DNA of 54,125 nucleotides, taken from contig JAGGZK010000053.1 of the NCBI GenBank assembly GCA_021162065.1, forward strand, positions 1 through 54,125, in the 5' to 3' direction. This document shows positions 6,774-13,895 of this stretch, in pieces. Source of the stretch: Thermoplasmata archaeon (lineage in GTDB: Archaea > Thermoplasmatota > E2 > UBA202 > JdFR-43). The notes beneath the pieces were generated by a model that saw only the letters and a list, made by a program, of their open reading frames with translations, was not told where the DNA came from and did no database searches. Both the position numbers and the translations under genes were made by a program. Within the stretch, counting starts at the first letter, position 1. Every line of letters begins with the position of its first letter.

Positions 6774-7988
6774 TCAGAACCAATTATAGAACTCTTGATT
6801 ACTTGAAAAACTTTTGTATATTTGTTGATTGAACACGGCTTTAACGTTTACGGAGTCAAAATTATTTTCCTTTCTATATTCATCTATCGCACTAGATTCT
6901 ATTCTTGGTTGGGTATTTCTCCATCCTCCATTATATGGAAAATCCTTATTTTGCCAAGTTGGATCAAAGATACATAATTTATCATCTTCAACATTCACAA
7001 AAATACACATATGATAGGTTTTTTCCCCATTCTTAATTAATTCAACCTCTGCACAGTAAAGCCATTTTACATCTTCTTCAGCCAGACACAAACTTATGAA
7101 TAAAAGAGCATGGTCTTCACAATCCCCTTTTTTGTTTTCCAGAGTTTCACAAGGATATAACCAACATTCTCCCCATACTCCCCCTTTAGGTGCAGTAATA
7201 TCCATGTCATAGTTATATTCTATATTGTCATATACCCAATCATTTATTTTATCCATGTCATCCCAAGTTAAATCACCATTGCAGCTACTGCCTAAAATAG
7301 ATTTTACTTTATTTTTTACTTCCGGATCATCAGGTGTAATAAACTGCTGAGCATATTGGGGTAATATAGCTTTTCTTTTACTTATAGTTTCCATTATGGA
7401 GTTATATTCATCTTCCAAAGCACTATAATCTGCTTTTAATGATTTGTATTTGTTATTTAAAGTAGAATAGTCATTTTGGAGAGCACTATATTGGGATTGT
7501 AGGAGAGAATAATTATTTTGAAGTGTTTTGTAGTCACTCTGGAGCGAGTAGTATTTCGATTGTAATTTTTCATAATCATCCTGTAGAGACATATATTTTA
7601 GCTCCAAAGAACCATACTCACTTTGGAGTGATTTAAAATTGGTATATAACGAGTTATAATCCTCTTGTAGAGAGTTGTATTCTGTCTCAAGAGCGGTATA
7701 ATTGTTTTGTAATGTTTGATATTGTTGTTGGAAAAGATTATGTTGTTCTTGAAGATGATTATAATTTGCCTGAAGAAGAACATATTTTGATTGAAGGGAA
7801 TTATAACTTTTCTTTGTCGTGTTATATTCCTGCTGGAGGTTAATATATTCCTGTTGCATGCTGGCATAATCTTCTTTAACTTCACCATATTCCTGTTGTA
7901 AATCTGTAAATGTATAAAAGCCCGCTACGTTAAACACAACTGATATACTCAAGAAAAGCCCTAATACTGCAGCCCCTGCATTTGACAT
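6774..7988 (-). CDS. Membrane-anchored tyrosine-heptad coiled coil with transglutaminase-like domain
   Basis: This 404-residue protein has an N-terminal membrane segment (about 5-25) and then a long rod from residue 34 to 195. There, 24 consecutive heptads place an aromatic residue at the same position (22 Tyr, one His, one Phe), usually with Leu-Gln three to four residues later. The C-terminal domain (about 230-400) has the papain-like transglutaminase triad: Cys290 in KGDCEDHA, His326 in YHMCIF and Asp342 in FDPTW. The likely topology is an extracellular stalk presenting the catalytic domain. It could cut or cross-link peptides at the cell surface or act on competing viruses. It shares a strand with other membrane-protein genes and a winged-helix regulator. 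The enzyme fold is well supported; substrate and biological role are unknown. Confidence 0.75.
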   Translation of the reverse strand: MSNAGAAVLGLFLSISVVFNVAGFYTFTDLQQEYGEVKEDYASMQQEYINLQQEYNTTKKSYNSLQSKYVLLQANYNHLQEQHNLFQQQYQTLQNNYTALETEYNSLQEDYNSLYTNFKSLQSEYGSLELKYMSLQDDYEKLQSKYYSLQSDYKTLQNNYSLLQSQYSALQNDYSTLNNKYKSLKADYSALEDEYNSIMETISKRKAILPQYAQQFITPDDPEVKNKVKSILGSSCNGDLTWDDMDKINDWVYDNIEYNYDMDITAPKGGVWGECWLYPCETLENKKGDCEDHALLFISLCLAEEDVKWLYCAEVELIKNGEKTYHMCIFVNVEDDKLCIFDPTWQNKDFPYNGGWRNTQPRIESSAIDEYRKENNFDSVNVKAVFNQQIYKSFSSNQEFYNWF

Positions 7989-8012
7989 GAAGCGAGATAT
8001 AATGTAAAAAAT

Positions 8013-8774
8013 TTATTTCTTTCTATTTTTTTCGATTTTTTCCATTATCTTCTCAATCTCTATGAGATGTTTTGCGATCTCTTTTATTGCTTTCTTAGAG
8101 GTAATAGCACTAACAATCATCGCAATGGCTGTTATAATAACCATGCCTCCCGTCACAAGTACCATCCATTTTTGCCATTCTACTAAGTTTTTCGTTTCTA
8201 TTGCAGTTACTAATTGTTGAACAGCGGAAGGAGATAAAACTTCAATTCCTTTTCTGTTTCCATAATAATTAATCACTTTGCTATTTTTATCGAAATTCCA
8301 AATATTTCCTTTATATTCACATACATAAGTTGAATGATTGGTTTGAATTTCAATTGTCCATATTCCAGTTTCATTCAAAATTAGAGGTTTTTCTGGATTT
8401 AAATCCCAATATGATGAAATATATAGTATCGTCTTTTTGTAATGCCAATTATAATCTTTTACCATGTTAATATATCTTGTATGTCCGCTTGGTGAAATTA
8501 TAATAAGTCTTTCTATTGAAATGTTTGATGTAGAATCCAGTTGATAAATCCTGATATACATTATATTTTCATATAATTCAAATTGATCTTCTGAGAGATA
8601 TTTATTTCTATAATGGGATTCAAATTCCAATTTTATCGCAGTTGCAGAACCATAAATTTTTCCAGCCCATTCCGAGACGGTTTTCCAACTATTGTCATAA
8701 TAAGCATAAGTATTTAAATTAAATAGTAAAATAGCTATACTAACAATCGCCAGAGAAAATTTTATCTTTTCCAT
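8013..8774 (-). CDS. Secreted protein with membrane segment and winged-helix-derived tail
   Basis: The 253 residues comprise a signal peptide (about 6-24), an ectodomain of about 180 residues with several sequons and aromatic residues, a membrane segment (about 205-225) and a cytoplasmic tail. The tail, KKAIKEIAKHLIEIEKIMEK, equals the C-terminal helix of the winged-helix protein encoded upstream, down to a 44-base identical DNA stretch. A membrane protein thus carries a piece of a DNA-binding protein's dimer helix. This may allow pairing with the regulator, or be a recombination by-product. The ectodomain matches no family I know. Confidence 0.6.
   Translation of the reverse strand: MEKIKFSLAIVSIAILLFNLNTYAYYDNSWKTVSEWAGKIYGSATAIKLEFESHYRNKYLSEDQFELYENIMYIRIYQLDSTSNISIERLIIISPSGHTRYINMVKDYNWHYKKTILYISSYWDLNPEKPLILNETGIWTIEIQTNHSTYVCEYKGNIWNFDKNSKVINYYGNRKGIEVLSPSAVQQLVTAIETKNLVEWQKWMVLVTGGMVIITAIAMIVSAITSKKAIKEIAKHLIEIEKIMEKIEKNRKK
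8042..8085. repeat. 44-base direct repeat, copy A
   Basis: Identical over 44 bases to 8782-8825 and differing at two bases from 9361-9404. It encodes, on the minus strand, the helix KEIAKHLIEIEKIM at the end of the 253-residue membrane protein. The high DNA identity suggests recent duplication or gene conversion rather than protein-level selection alone. Confidence 0.9.
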
Positions 8775-8854
8775 TCTTTCACCATTATCTTCTCAATCTC
8801 TATGAGATGTTTTGCGATCTCTTTTCCTTCTGGAGTGAGCCAATACCACTTCAT
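8762..8854 (-). pseudogene. Winged-helix C-terminal module as a 30-codon ORF (copy B)
   Basis: It reads MKWYWLTPEGKEIAKHLIEI and onward to a stop 30 codons later, the wing and last helix of the regulator at 9332-9697. Its ATG overlaps the stop of the PH-like gene as ATGA, so it could be translated by coupling. The DNA-recognition part is absent. It is either a scar of a cassette inserted into an older regulator gene or a dimerisation-only peptide. Confidence 0.6.
8782..8825. repeat. 44-base direct repeat, copy B
   Basis: Second copy of the repeat, identical to 8042-8085. It lies inside the 30-codon fragment between the PH-like gene and the secreted membrane protein gene. Confidence 0.9.
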
Positions 8855-9330
8855 TTTAACCTTCCTATTTCCTTTTCTATAGCAATTACAAACTTTTTCA
8901 ATTCACCAAATTTGGCTCTTTGAATACTCCATTTCATCTTATCTGTTGTGGAAAATCCAGATACAATGAAATTTAGAGAACACTTATTATAATCGTAAAT
9001 GCCTTGCCCAATCAGGGAAATCGAAAAGATGATTGTAAAGATCATAAGAATAGTGGATAATTCGTTATCATTTATCCCAAAAATTTCTAAAAAATAGCCC
9101 CAGAAAAACGATAGTATAAATATGACTACTCCTGCTATTATCCACCCTATCCAGTTATGAAAAATCATGGAAAGAGAAACAATATGGGGATAAAATAACA
9201 TATCTACTTTTTCTTGGGATCCTCCCTTATGCCTTATGATTTTTTTATTTGTAGCATAAAAATCGATACCATATTGTGAAAATTTTGCTATAACTTCTTC
9301 ATCCTCATCGAGATAATCTTTCAGAGGCAT
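8851..9330 (-). CDS. PH-like domain membrane protein
   Basis: The 159-residue protein begins with a soluble domain whose pattern (DEEVIAKFSQYGIDFYATNK, then a basic strand) resembles bacterial PH domains that start with a low-complexity 'E-x-V' strand. Two hydrophobic segments (about 61-80 and 90-108) and a soluble tail follow. Such proteins commonly sit at the cytoplasmic membrane face in stress or secretion roles. It is the second gene after the winged-helix gene, one base after its stop. Its stop overlaps the winged-helix-tail ORF. The PH assignment is moderate and the function unknown. Confidence 0.55.
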   Translation of the reverse strand: MPLKDYLDEDEEVIAKFSQYGIDFYATNKKIIRHKGGSQEKVDMLFYPHIVSLSMIFHNWIGWIIAGVVIFILSFFWGYFLEIFGINDNELSTILMIFTIIFSISLIGQGIYDYNKCSLNFIVSGFSTTDKMKWSIQRAKFGELKKFVIAIEKEIGRLK

Positions 9331-9331
9331 G

Positions 9332-9697
9332 TTATCCCTCTCTCTTTTTCTCCATCTTTTCCATTATCTTCTCAATCTCTATGAGATGTTTGGCAATCTC
9401 TTTTCCTTCTGGAGTAAGAAAAATCCATTTCTTTCCTCCGAATTTGTCCTCTATTTCCCAATCTATTAAACCCTGTTCTCTTAATTCTTTAACTCTATCT
9501 ACTAATTGACCTCCTTTCATACCAACAAAATCTCCTAATTCATCCTGATATAACTTACCTTTGTCTAAAAGAATGGATAATATTTCAATACTTCCCTTTT
9601 TTCCAAATATTCTCACAATAGTAAAATAGTAATTTATATCTAAATTTGATTTTCTATCTTTGTAGATTTTAAGAAAATAATAAAGTTTATAAACCAA
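9332..9697 (-). CDS. Winged-helix transcriptional regulator
   Basis: The protein has a helix-turn-helix (about residues 38-75) of the kind that scores closest to archaeal winged-helix regulators, a wing with KKWIFLTPEG and a final long helix EIAKHLIEIEKIM, likely for dimerisation. The track start is an ATG at 9697, but a TATA-like TTTATAAAC lies just inside it. A GTG at 9616 (residue 28, VRIFGKKG) therefore suits a shorter 94-residue protein. The gene is divergent from the early-type operon at 9743, so it probably controls both sides and may be the lysogeny-type switch. It leads the minus-strand accessory operon. Confidence 0.7.
   Translation of the reverse strand: MVYKLYYFLKIYKDRKSNLDINYYFTIVRIFGKKGSIEILSILLDKGKLYQDELGDFVGMKGGQLVDRVKELREQGLIDWEIEDKFGGKKWIFLTPEGKEIAKHLIEIEKIMEKMEKKREG
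9361..9404. repeat. 44-base direct repeat, copy C
   Basis: Third copy, 42 of 44 bases equal to copies A and B. It lies at the end of the complete winged-helix gene and is probably the source of the others. Confidence 0.85.
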
Positions 9698-9742
9698 TTT
9701 GTATTATCTTTTTGTAGAAATTTAGAAAGTAGGAGGAATAAT

Positions 9743-9973
9743 ATGGAAAGAGGAAATGGAAATGAATGGAAAAGTGTTGGTGTTCGTCCTGTTGTCATAA
9801 AAATGCTGGAGAAGTTGCAGGCACATTACCATTACAGGAACGGGGAAAAGATGAGTTATGGAGCCATCGTTGAGAAGTTGGTAACTGCCGAGTTTTCCGC
9901 CCTGGGGCTTGAGTTGAACGGAAATGAGGAAAGGGAAAGGGAGGAGAGGAAAGAGTTGGAGGTGGTAACGTGA
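9743..9973 (+). CDS. Small ribbon-helix-helix-like protein
   Basis: The 76 residues start with a beta-like SVGVRPVV stretch, then a helix (IKMLEKLQAHY) and a second helix (SYGAIVEKLVTAEF), the order of a CopG/MetJ-type DNA-binding fold. The C-terminus is a charged helix. An AGGAGG site precedes the ATG. It is first in the plus-strand operon leading to the integrase and divergent from the winged-helix gene. A role as an early repressor or copy-number regulator is likely. Confidence 0.6.
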   Translation: MERGNGNEWKSVGVRPVVIKMLEKLQAHYHYRNGEKMSYGAIVEKLVTAEFSALGLELNGNEEREREERKELEVVT

Positions 9974-10173
9974 AGTTGTGGAAGAAAGTGTATTTCTTCT
10001 TTGGATTCTTTGGAGGTGTTTTTGGATTTCTAACAAGCATAATATTCGAAGATTCTTTTAGCAATGCCGAGTTTTTGCCTTTATTCCTCCTCGTCATATC
10101 TGGAATGCTTCTTGGGGTGCCATTTGGAATGGTTATAGATAAAGAAATTTCAAGGAAGGAGGCGATAGCATGA
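9970..10173 (+). CDS. Small two-segment membrane protein
   Basis: The 67 residues form two hydrophobic helices (about 7-27 and 33-56) with short charged ends. It starts with GTG overlapping the upstream TGA, so it is translated by coupling. Family unknown. Its size and location would suit a holin-like, immunity or membrane-tethering role, but nothing in the sequence proves it. Confidence 0.5.
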   Translation: MKLWKKVYFFFGFFGGVFGFLTSIIFEDSFSNAEFLPLFLLVISGMLLGVPFGMVIDKEISRKEAIA

Positions 10174-10298
10174 TTTCTGAAAACACTTGGTTAGGAAGAT
10201 TTTATAAACCAGAGAACAAAGAGGAAGAAGAATGGCTTAGACAAGCAGGATATAGGAAAATTGTATGTGGTTTTGGGATGGGGTGGTGGCACAAATGA
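10170..10298 (+). CDS. Small 42-residue protein
   Basis: This ORF is too short for the ORF track. Its ATG overlaps the previous TGA (ATGA) and its own TGA overlaps the next ATG, which supports expression. The sequence is charged, with an EEEEW cluster and a C-terminal run of Gly and aromatic residues. Function unknown. Confidence 0.5.
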   Translation: MISENTWLGRFYKPENKEEEEWLRQAGYRKIVCGFGMGWWHK

Positions 10299-10465
10299 GA
10301 TTGAAATGCCCCAAGTGTGGATATGAGCAGCCGTCCACGAACCCTGAGGAGGATAGAAAGGCATGGGGGGAGTTGGTGGCTGCCGGCGTTTATCGCTGTC
10401 CATTGTGTGGTGGAAAAATGGAATTTGATGAGGAAGAGAAAATGGAGATATTAGAGGAGGGATGA
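10295..10465 (+). CDS. Zinc-ribbon protein (56 residues)
   Basis: The track ORF starts at 10265, but the ATG at 10295 overlaps the previous stop as ATGA and begins directly with MRLKCPKCGY. Two CxxC pairs (CPKC and CPLC) about 30 residues apart form a zinc ribbon. An acidic tail follows. It is likely to bind nucleic acid or a partner in transcription. Confidence 0.65.
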   Translation: MRLKCPKCGYEQPSTNPEEDRKAWGELVAAGVYRCPLCGGKMEFDEEEKMEILEEG

Positions 10466-10468
10466 GGT

Positions 10469-10744
10469 ATGAGGGATGAAAGAATAAAAACGATAGATGT
10501 GGTTGATGAGGTTATCAAAATACCAGAAGAGATCATCAAATTTCCTTTGGTTATCAGACAACCATTCCTGACCGAAATTCGTTATAAACCAAATGAATTT
10601 GGAGTGCAAACAGTTAGAATGTGGTTCAAAGAGAAACCACAAATTCCTGAAGATGAAATCATAATCAATGGAAAGCGATTCAAGGTGAATTTCATAGATA
10701 CAAACAACCGATTAGGAATGTTTTTTGATATGCTGGAGGGATAA
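10469..10744 (+). CDS. Hypothetical protein of the integrase operon
   Basis: The 91 residues are soluble, with mixed beta and alpha pattern (VIKIPEEIIKFPLVI, later INGKRFKVNFIDTNNR). No motif or family was recognised. It follows the zinc ribbon by three bases with a GATGAGGT ribosome site and precedes another zinc ribbon, so it belongs to the operon. Confidence 0.55.
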   Translation: MRDERIKTIDVVDEVIKIPEEIIKFPLVIRQPFLTEIRYKPNEFGVQTVRMWFKEKPQIPEDEIIINGKRFKVNFIDTNNRLGMFFDMLEG

Positions 10745-10745
10745 A

Positions 10746-10886
10746 ATGGTAGAGGCAGAATGTATGGAATGTGGCAATACCTTTTTGTTGTCGGGTGTAG
10801 AATTGATAAGGTTGTATAGAGGAGAAAAGGTAAACTGTCCAATTTGCGGAAGCAAGGTAAAACTCATAGAGGAGGTGGTGGTTTGA
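10746..10886 (+). CDS. Second zinc-ribbon protein (46 residues)
   Basis: The ORF is too short for the track. It reads MVEAECMECGNTFLL with a second pair CPICG, so two CxxC knuckles form a zinc ribbon, with a short helix between them. It starts one base after the previous stop and its TGA overlaps a TTG start of the next gene. It may be a small transcription or recombination cofactor. Confidence 0.6.
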   Translation: MVEAECMECGNTFLLSGVELIRLYRGEKVNCPICGSKVKLIEEVVV

Positions 10887-11254
10887 GGGGAATTATAGAG
10901 GTTGGGATGGATGACGGGAGGAGAATGATTTACCGGGACGGGAACCGGCTCCATCTCGCTGTCAGGGGGGACAGCGTGGGGGGAGTCGTAAGAACGAGAA
11001 GGGTGAAGTCCATCGAGTTCGTTCCCTTGGATGATCTTGAGGGCATAAGGTATAATGGCGGTTTGCTGGAGAAAGACATAGTATACATTGACGGAAGTTT
11101 TGACTGGCAGCGTGGCGTTGTGATAGGAAAGATGGGATCCATGTTGTTTGTGAGGAAAAGGGATCTGTTCGACGGCACGGATCTCGACAGAAAGGAGAGA
11201 GTGCCGATTGAGAATGTCGTTGGGGTGGTGAAGGATAGACATGAGGAGAGTTGA
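10883..11254 (+). CDS. Beta-rich hypothetical protein before the integrase
   Basis: The track starts at 10844, inside the previous gene. A TTG at 10883 overlapping the upstream stop, with GGAGGTGG before it, gives a better 123-residue protein. It is rich in Val, Arg and Gly with short strands, such as RVKSIEFVPLDDLEGIRYNG, suggesting small beta-barrel repeats. It overlaps the integrase start by 14 bases, so it may be an accessory factor for recombination. No family assigned. Confidence 0.5.
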   Translation: MRGIIEVGMDDGRRMIYRDGNRLHLAVRGDSVGGVVRTRRVKSIEFVPLDDLEGIRYNGGLLEKDIVYIDGSFDWQRGVVIGKMGSMLFVRKRDLFDGTDLDRKERVPIENVVGVVKDRHEES

Positions 11255-12242
11255 TCCTGAGACATGGAACCGATTCATCAATCATTGCTATGCTGAACAG
11301 CAGTTATCAGAGAAAACCATCATGGTTACCGTCAGGGCGTTAAAATACCTTGAGAGATGGGGCATGGATTTGATGGCTGACGAGAAAACCCTCAAGGAAA
11401 AGGCGATGGAGTATTTTGCCTTCAGGAGATTAAACGAGGGAGCGGAGGGGACAACCCTGAACCTGTATGTGAAGGCGTTAAACAGGTGGTGTGCATTTCG
11501 TGGCTTCGATTTGAGATTCAAGAAGTATAAGGAGATCTCTCCACCCCGTCGCATTCCGGTTACATCCGACATAAGGAAATTGCTGGACGTGTGCAAGGGC
11601 AGGGATCCGATAAGCAAGAGAGATCGGACATTGATTTATTTCATGGTGAACACCGGCTTGAGAAGGGAAGAGGTTGCCAATTTAAAACTCTCCGACATTG
11701 ACTGGAAAAACGGGTTTATCAAGGTGAAGGGAAAGGGAGGGAAAATCAGGATGGTGGCTGTCCCTTCGAGAGTGCTGGAAGGTAAAACAGCCCCATCGCT
11801 TAAAAACTATATCGAGAGATGGAGATTCCCGACCCACAGCACGGCTCTTTTCACCACACAGAGGGGCAAAATAACCCCTCAGATCGTGGGTAAGATAGTG
11901 AGAACCAGGGCAAGAGAGGCGGGCATGCCATGGATCCATGCTCATTCATTGAGGCATTACTATGCCACCAATCTTTTGAGGGCAGGCGTGAACATCCGCA
12001 TTGTCCAGGAATTGCTGGGACATGCTGACATCAAAACCACAGGAATATATCTCCATATCATCGAGGGAGATCTGAGGAAAGCGGTCGAGAATGAGAATAT
12101 TGAGGATCCTCTGAAAGTTCGCATAAGGAGAAAAACCAAGACCCCCCGAAAATCGGGCATGCTTGACAAAAAAATATGGGAAGAACGAAAATGCTCCCGC
12201 CGGGATTTGAACCCGGGTCTTCGGCTCGAGAGGCCGAGATGA
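11241..12242 (+). CDS. Tyrosine recombinase (integrase) whose end lies in tRNA-Glu
   Basis: The protein has 333 residues. The N-terminal SAM-like DNA-binding domain spans about 1-95. The catalytic set is Arg141 (NTGLRREE), Lys165 (GKGGK), His235 and Arg238 (HSLRHYYAT), His261 (LGHADI) and Tyr270 (TTGIYLHI), so it should be active. The last 16 residues (CSRRDLNPGLRLERPR) are the antisense translation of the tRNA. The attachment site therefore sits beyond the catalytic Tyr, and integration does not break the enzyme, unlike SSV-type integrases. It closes the plus-strand operon and points toward the tRNA. Confidence 0.92.
   Translation: MRRVDPETWNRFINHCYAEQQLSEKTIMVTVRALKYLERWGMDLMADEKTLKEKAMEYFAFRRLNEGAEGTTLNLYVKALNRWCAFRGFDLRFKKYKEISPPRRIPVTSDIRKLLDVCKGRDPISKRDRTLIYFMVNTGLRREEVANLKLSDIDWKNGFIKVKGKGGKIRMVAVPSRVLEGKTAPSLKNYIERWRFPTHSTALFTTQRGKITPQIVGKIVRTRAREAGMPWIHAHSLRHYYATNLLRAGVNIRIVQELLGHADIKTTGIYLHIIEGDLRKAVENENIEDPLKVRIRRKTKTPRKSGMLDKKIWEERKCSRRDLNPGLRLERPR
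12192..12242. other. Probable attachment site region (tRNA 3' half inside int)
   Basis: This stretch is shared by the 3' half of tRNA-Glu and the end of the integrase ORF. In tRNA-targeting archaeal integrases the crossover lies in such a shared stretch. The exact core cannot be set without the other end, which is outside the window. Confidence 0.6.
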
Positions 12243-12266
12243 TTGGCCGGACTACACCACGGGAGC
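12192..12266 (-). tRNA. tRNA-Glu (anticodon CTC)
   Basis: The minus strand folds as a cloverleaf: acceptor stem GCTCCCG/CGGGAGC, anticodon stem TCGGC/GCCGA with loop CTCTCGA, T arm with GGTTCAAATCC, and discriminator A. The gene is intact, so the inserted element restored its 3' half. CCA is not encoded. A BoxA-like TTAAAAATC lies about 25-30 bases upstream (12287-12297). Confidence 0.95.
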
Positions 12267-12392
12267 TTAGGGAAGTATATGCAAACTGATTTTTAACTAT
12301 TTTGTTTCTGCTGTGGGAAATCAAAAACAGATTGGCCGTATATGCACAATCAAATTCCCAAAACAATTATATGATGGAAATATTTTAGATGC

Positions 12393-13895
12393 ATGAAGAT
12401 CCATCCTGCCGCCATATCCCTCCTGATAATACTTTCCATTCTTTCTACATCCTCTCTCTCCTTCAACAGATCAGCCCTTTACCTGAACATCGACTGCTCT
12501 CTTACAGAGGGAAAAATAAAATATTTCTCCGAAATAAATTCCGGGCCATTGCCCATTCACTATATTAAAGATGGCGTGGATATAACAGAGCAGTATAAAC
12601 AGATAGGTATAAATTTTGTGAGGACCCATGATTTTTATGGCCCCACGGATATAAGCACCATTTTTCCCAACTGGAGTGCGGATGTAAACAACCCAGCAAG
12701 CTACAATTTCACCTCAAGCGATGAGGTTATTGAGTCAATAGTAAATGCGGGCTGCCATGTATTTTATCGCCTCGGCGAAAGCGCCAGTGATAATGAAAAA
12801 CTACGACAACCTCCCGAAAATTTCACCAAATGGGCGGAGATATGCAAGCACATAGTGATGCACTATAACGATGGATGGGCAAATGGATACCACTACAACA
12901 TAACCTACTGGGAGATATGGAATGAACCCGATTTAAGTGGATTCTGGAACGGAACGGCGGAGCAATATTATGAATTGTACAGAATAACAGCAACAACATT
13001 GAAAAACTACAATGCCTCCATCAAGGTGGGCGGCCCATGCACCTCCTCCGTGACCAACAAGAATTTCACCACAGGTTTTCTCGATTATGTCACAGAAAAT
13101 GACATCCCTCTGGATTTCTTTTCCTGGCATATGTATTCCTCCCATCCATATGAACTTCAAATGGCATCCCTCTATATCAGAAATCTTCTCGATGTCTATG
13201 GATTAAAAGATTGCGAGAACATAAATACCGAATGGAATGTAAACATACTCTCCCCCCAGCGTGATAAAGACAATGCCAAAAATGCCGCCTTCACCGCCTG
13301 CACCATGATGGCATGGCAAAGGGCGGGCATGGACTATGCTTTCCGTTACAGAGGCACTCAGGACAACAACTGGCTTGCCAGATTGCTGGGCTTCGATTTA
13401 TCCCTCTTCGCCTACGATGGCACATATAAAAGACCTGCTTTAACATATCTTGCCATGAATTATATGGTGAAAGATACGCCCCTCATGATTCAAACGCCCC
13501 CTTTTAATGTCTCCCAGGGGATTGCATACCTTGCGGGAATTGACGAGAAGAGAAGCAACATATCCATTCTGGTAAGCAACTACGACTCGCCGGATAAAAC
13601 CTTCACCATAAATCTCACCAATCTTCCATGGGAGAAAAGCAGCATAATTCATTACCTCATAGATGAAAAACATCATCTTCAGATAGTGGAGGAGAGGAAT
13701 ATCAACGGAATATCATCCAATATAACCATCCCTCTGAACAAAAACAGCGTACATTTTATTCGCATTACATCCTCGCCTGTAATTCCTGCAGAGGGGCCGG
13801 AGGTGGCACCAATACCTCTATGGATGAAACTTCGCTTTCTTGACCCTGTGACAAAACTTCTCGGAATCCTTTTGCTGATGCTTGTCTTCGGATGA
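12393..13895 (+). CDS. Surface GH39-like glycoside hydrolase
   Basis: The 500-residue protein has a signal peptide (about 1-23), a TIM-barrel pattern with the acid/base motif IWNEPD (Glu178) and the nucleophile motif NINTEW (Glu280), as in clan GH-A families such as GH39 beta-xylosidases. A C-terminal beta-sandwich and a last hydrophobic segment (about 480-498) follow. Sequons are frequent. It should act outside the cell, anchored in the membrane, on beta-linked sugars; the substrate is unknown. It has its own TATA-like promoter (12364-12372) and probably a leaderless start. It lies just beyond the integration site, on the host side. Confidence 0.75.
   Translation: MKIHPAAISLLIILSILSTSSLSFNRSALYLNIDCSLTEGKIKYFSEINSGPLPIHYIKDGVDITEQYKQIGINFVRTHDFYGPTDISTIFPNWSADVNNPASYNFTSSDEVIESIVNAGCHVFYRLGESASDNEKLRQPPENFTKWAEICKHIVMHYNDGWANGYHYNITYWEIWNEPDLSGFWNGTAEQYYELYRITATTLKNYNASIKVGGPCTSSVTNKNFTTGFLDYVTENDIPLDFFSWHMYSSHPYELQMASLYIRNLLDVYGLKDCENINTEWNVNILSPQRDKDNAKNAAFTACTMMAWQRAGMDYAFRYRGTQDNNWLARLLGFDLSLFAYDGTYKRPALTYLAMNYMVKDTPLMIQTPPFNVSQGIAYLAGIDEKRSNISILVSNYDSPDKTFTINLTNLPWEKSSIIHYLIDEKHHLQIVEERNINGISSNITIPLNKNSVHFIRITSSPVIPAEGPEVAPIPLWMKLRFLDPVTKLLGILLLMLVFG

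Larger units (their letters stand above)
1..12242. mobile_element. Integrated element (probable provirus), left end outside the window
   Basis: The block ends at a tRNA-Glu gene entered by an integrase ORF and contains no housekeeping genes. It has a module of secreted and membrane proteins plus a P-loop ATPase, a minus-strand accessory module and an integrase operon of small proteins. Base composition is mosaic: 1-1320 and 5.1-9.7 kb are very AT-rich, while 1.3-4.4 kb and 10.9-12.2 kb are richer in GC. A second copy of the tRNA 3' half, expected at the other end, is not visible, so the element must extend left of base 1. No terminase, portal or HK97 capsid protein was recognised, so a membrane-enveloped or filamentous virus, or a vesicle-like plasmid, fits better than a tailed virus. 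The left boundary is unknown. Confidence 0.85.

Noticed and set aside
7380-7910. Periodic 21-base pattern resembling a tandem or CRISPR-like repeat
   Set aside because: The units diverge at DNA level and follow the heptads of the coiled coil in one reading frame; there are no conserved repeats with unique spacers.
12193-12242. Protein tail CSRRDLNPG as a conserved domain
   Set aside because: It is the antisense translation of tRNA-Glu, a known annotation artefact, not a protein motif.
11241-12242. SSV-type integrase split by integration
   Set aside because: All catalytic residues are in one uninterrupted ORF and the tRNA overlap is beyond the catalytic Tyr.
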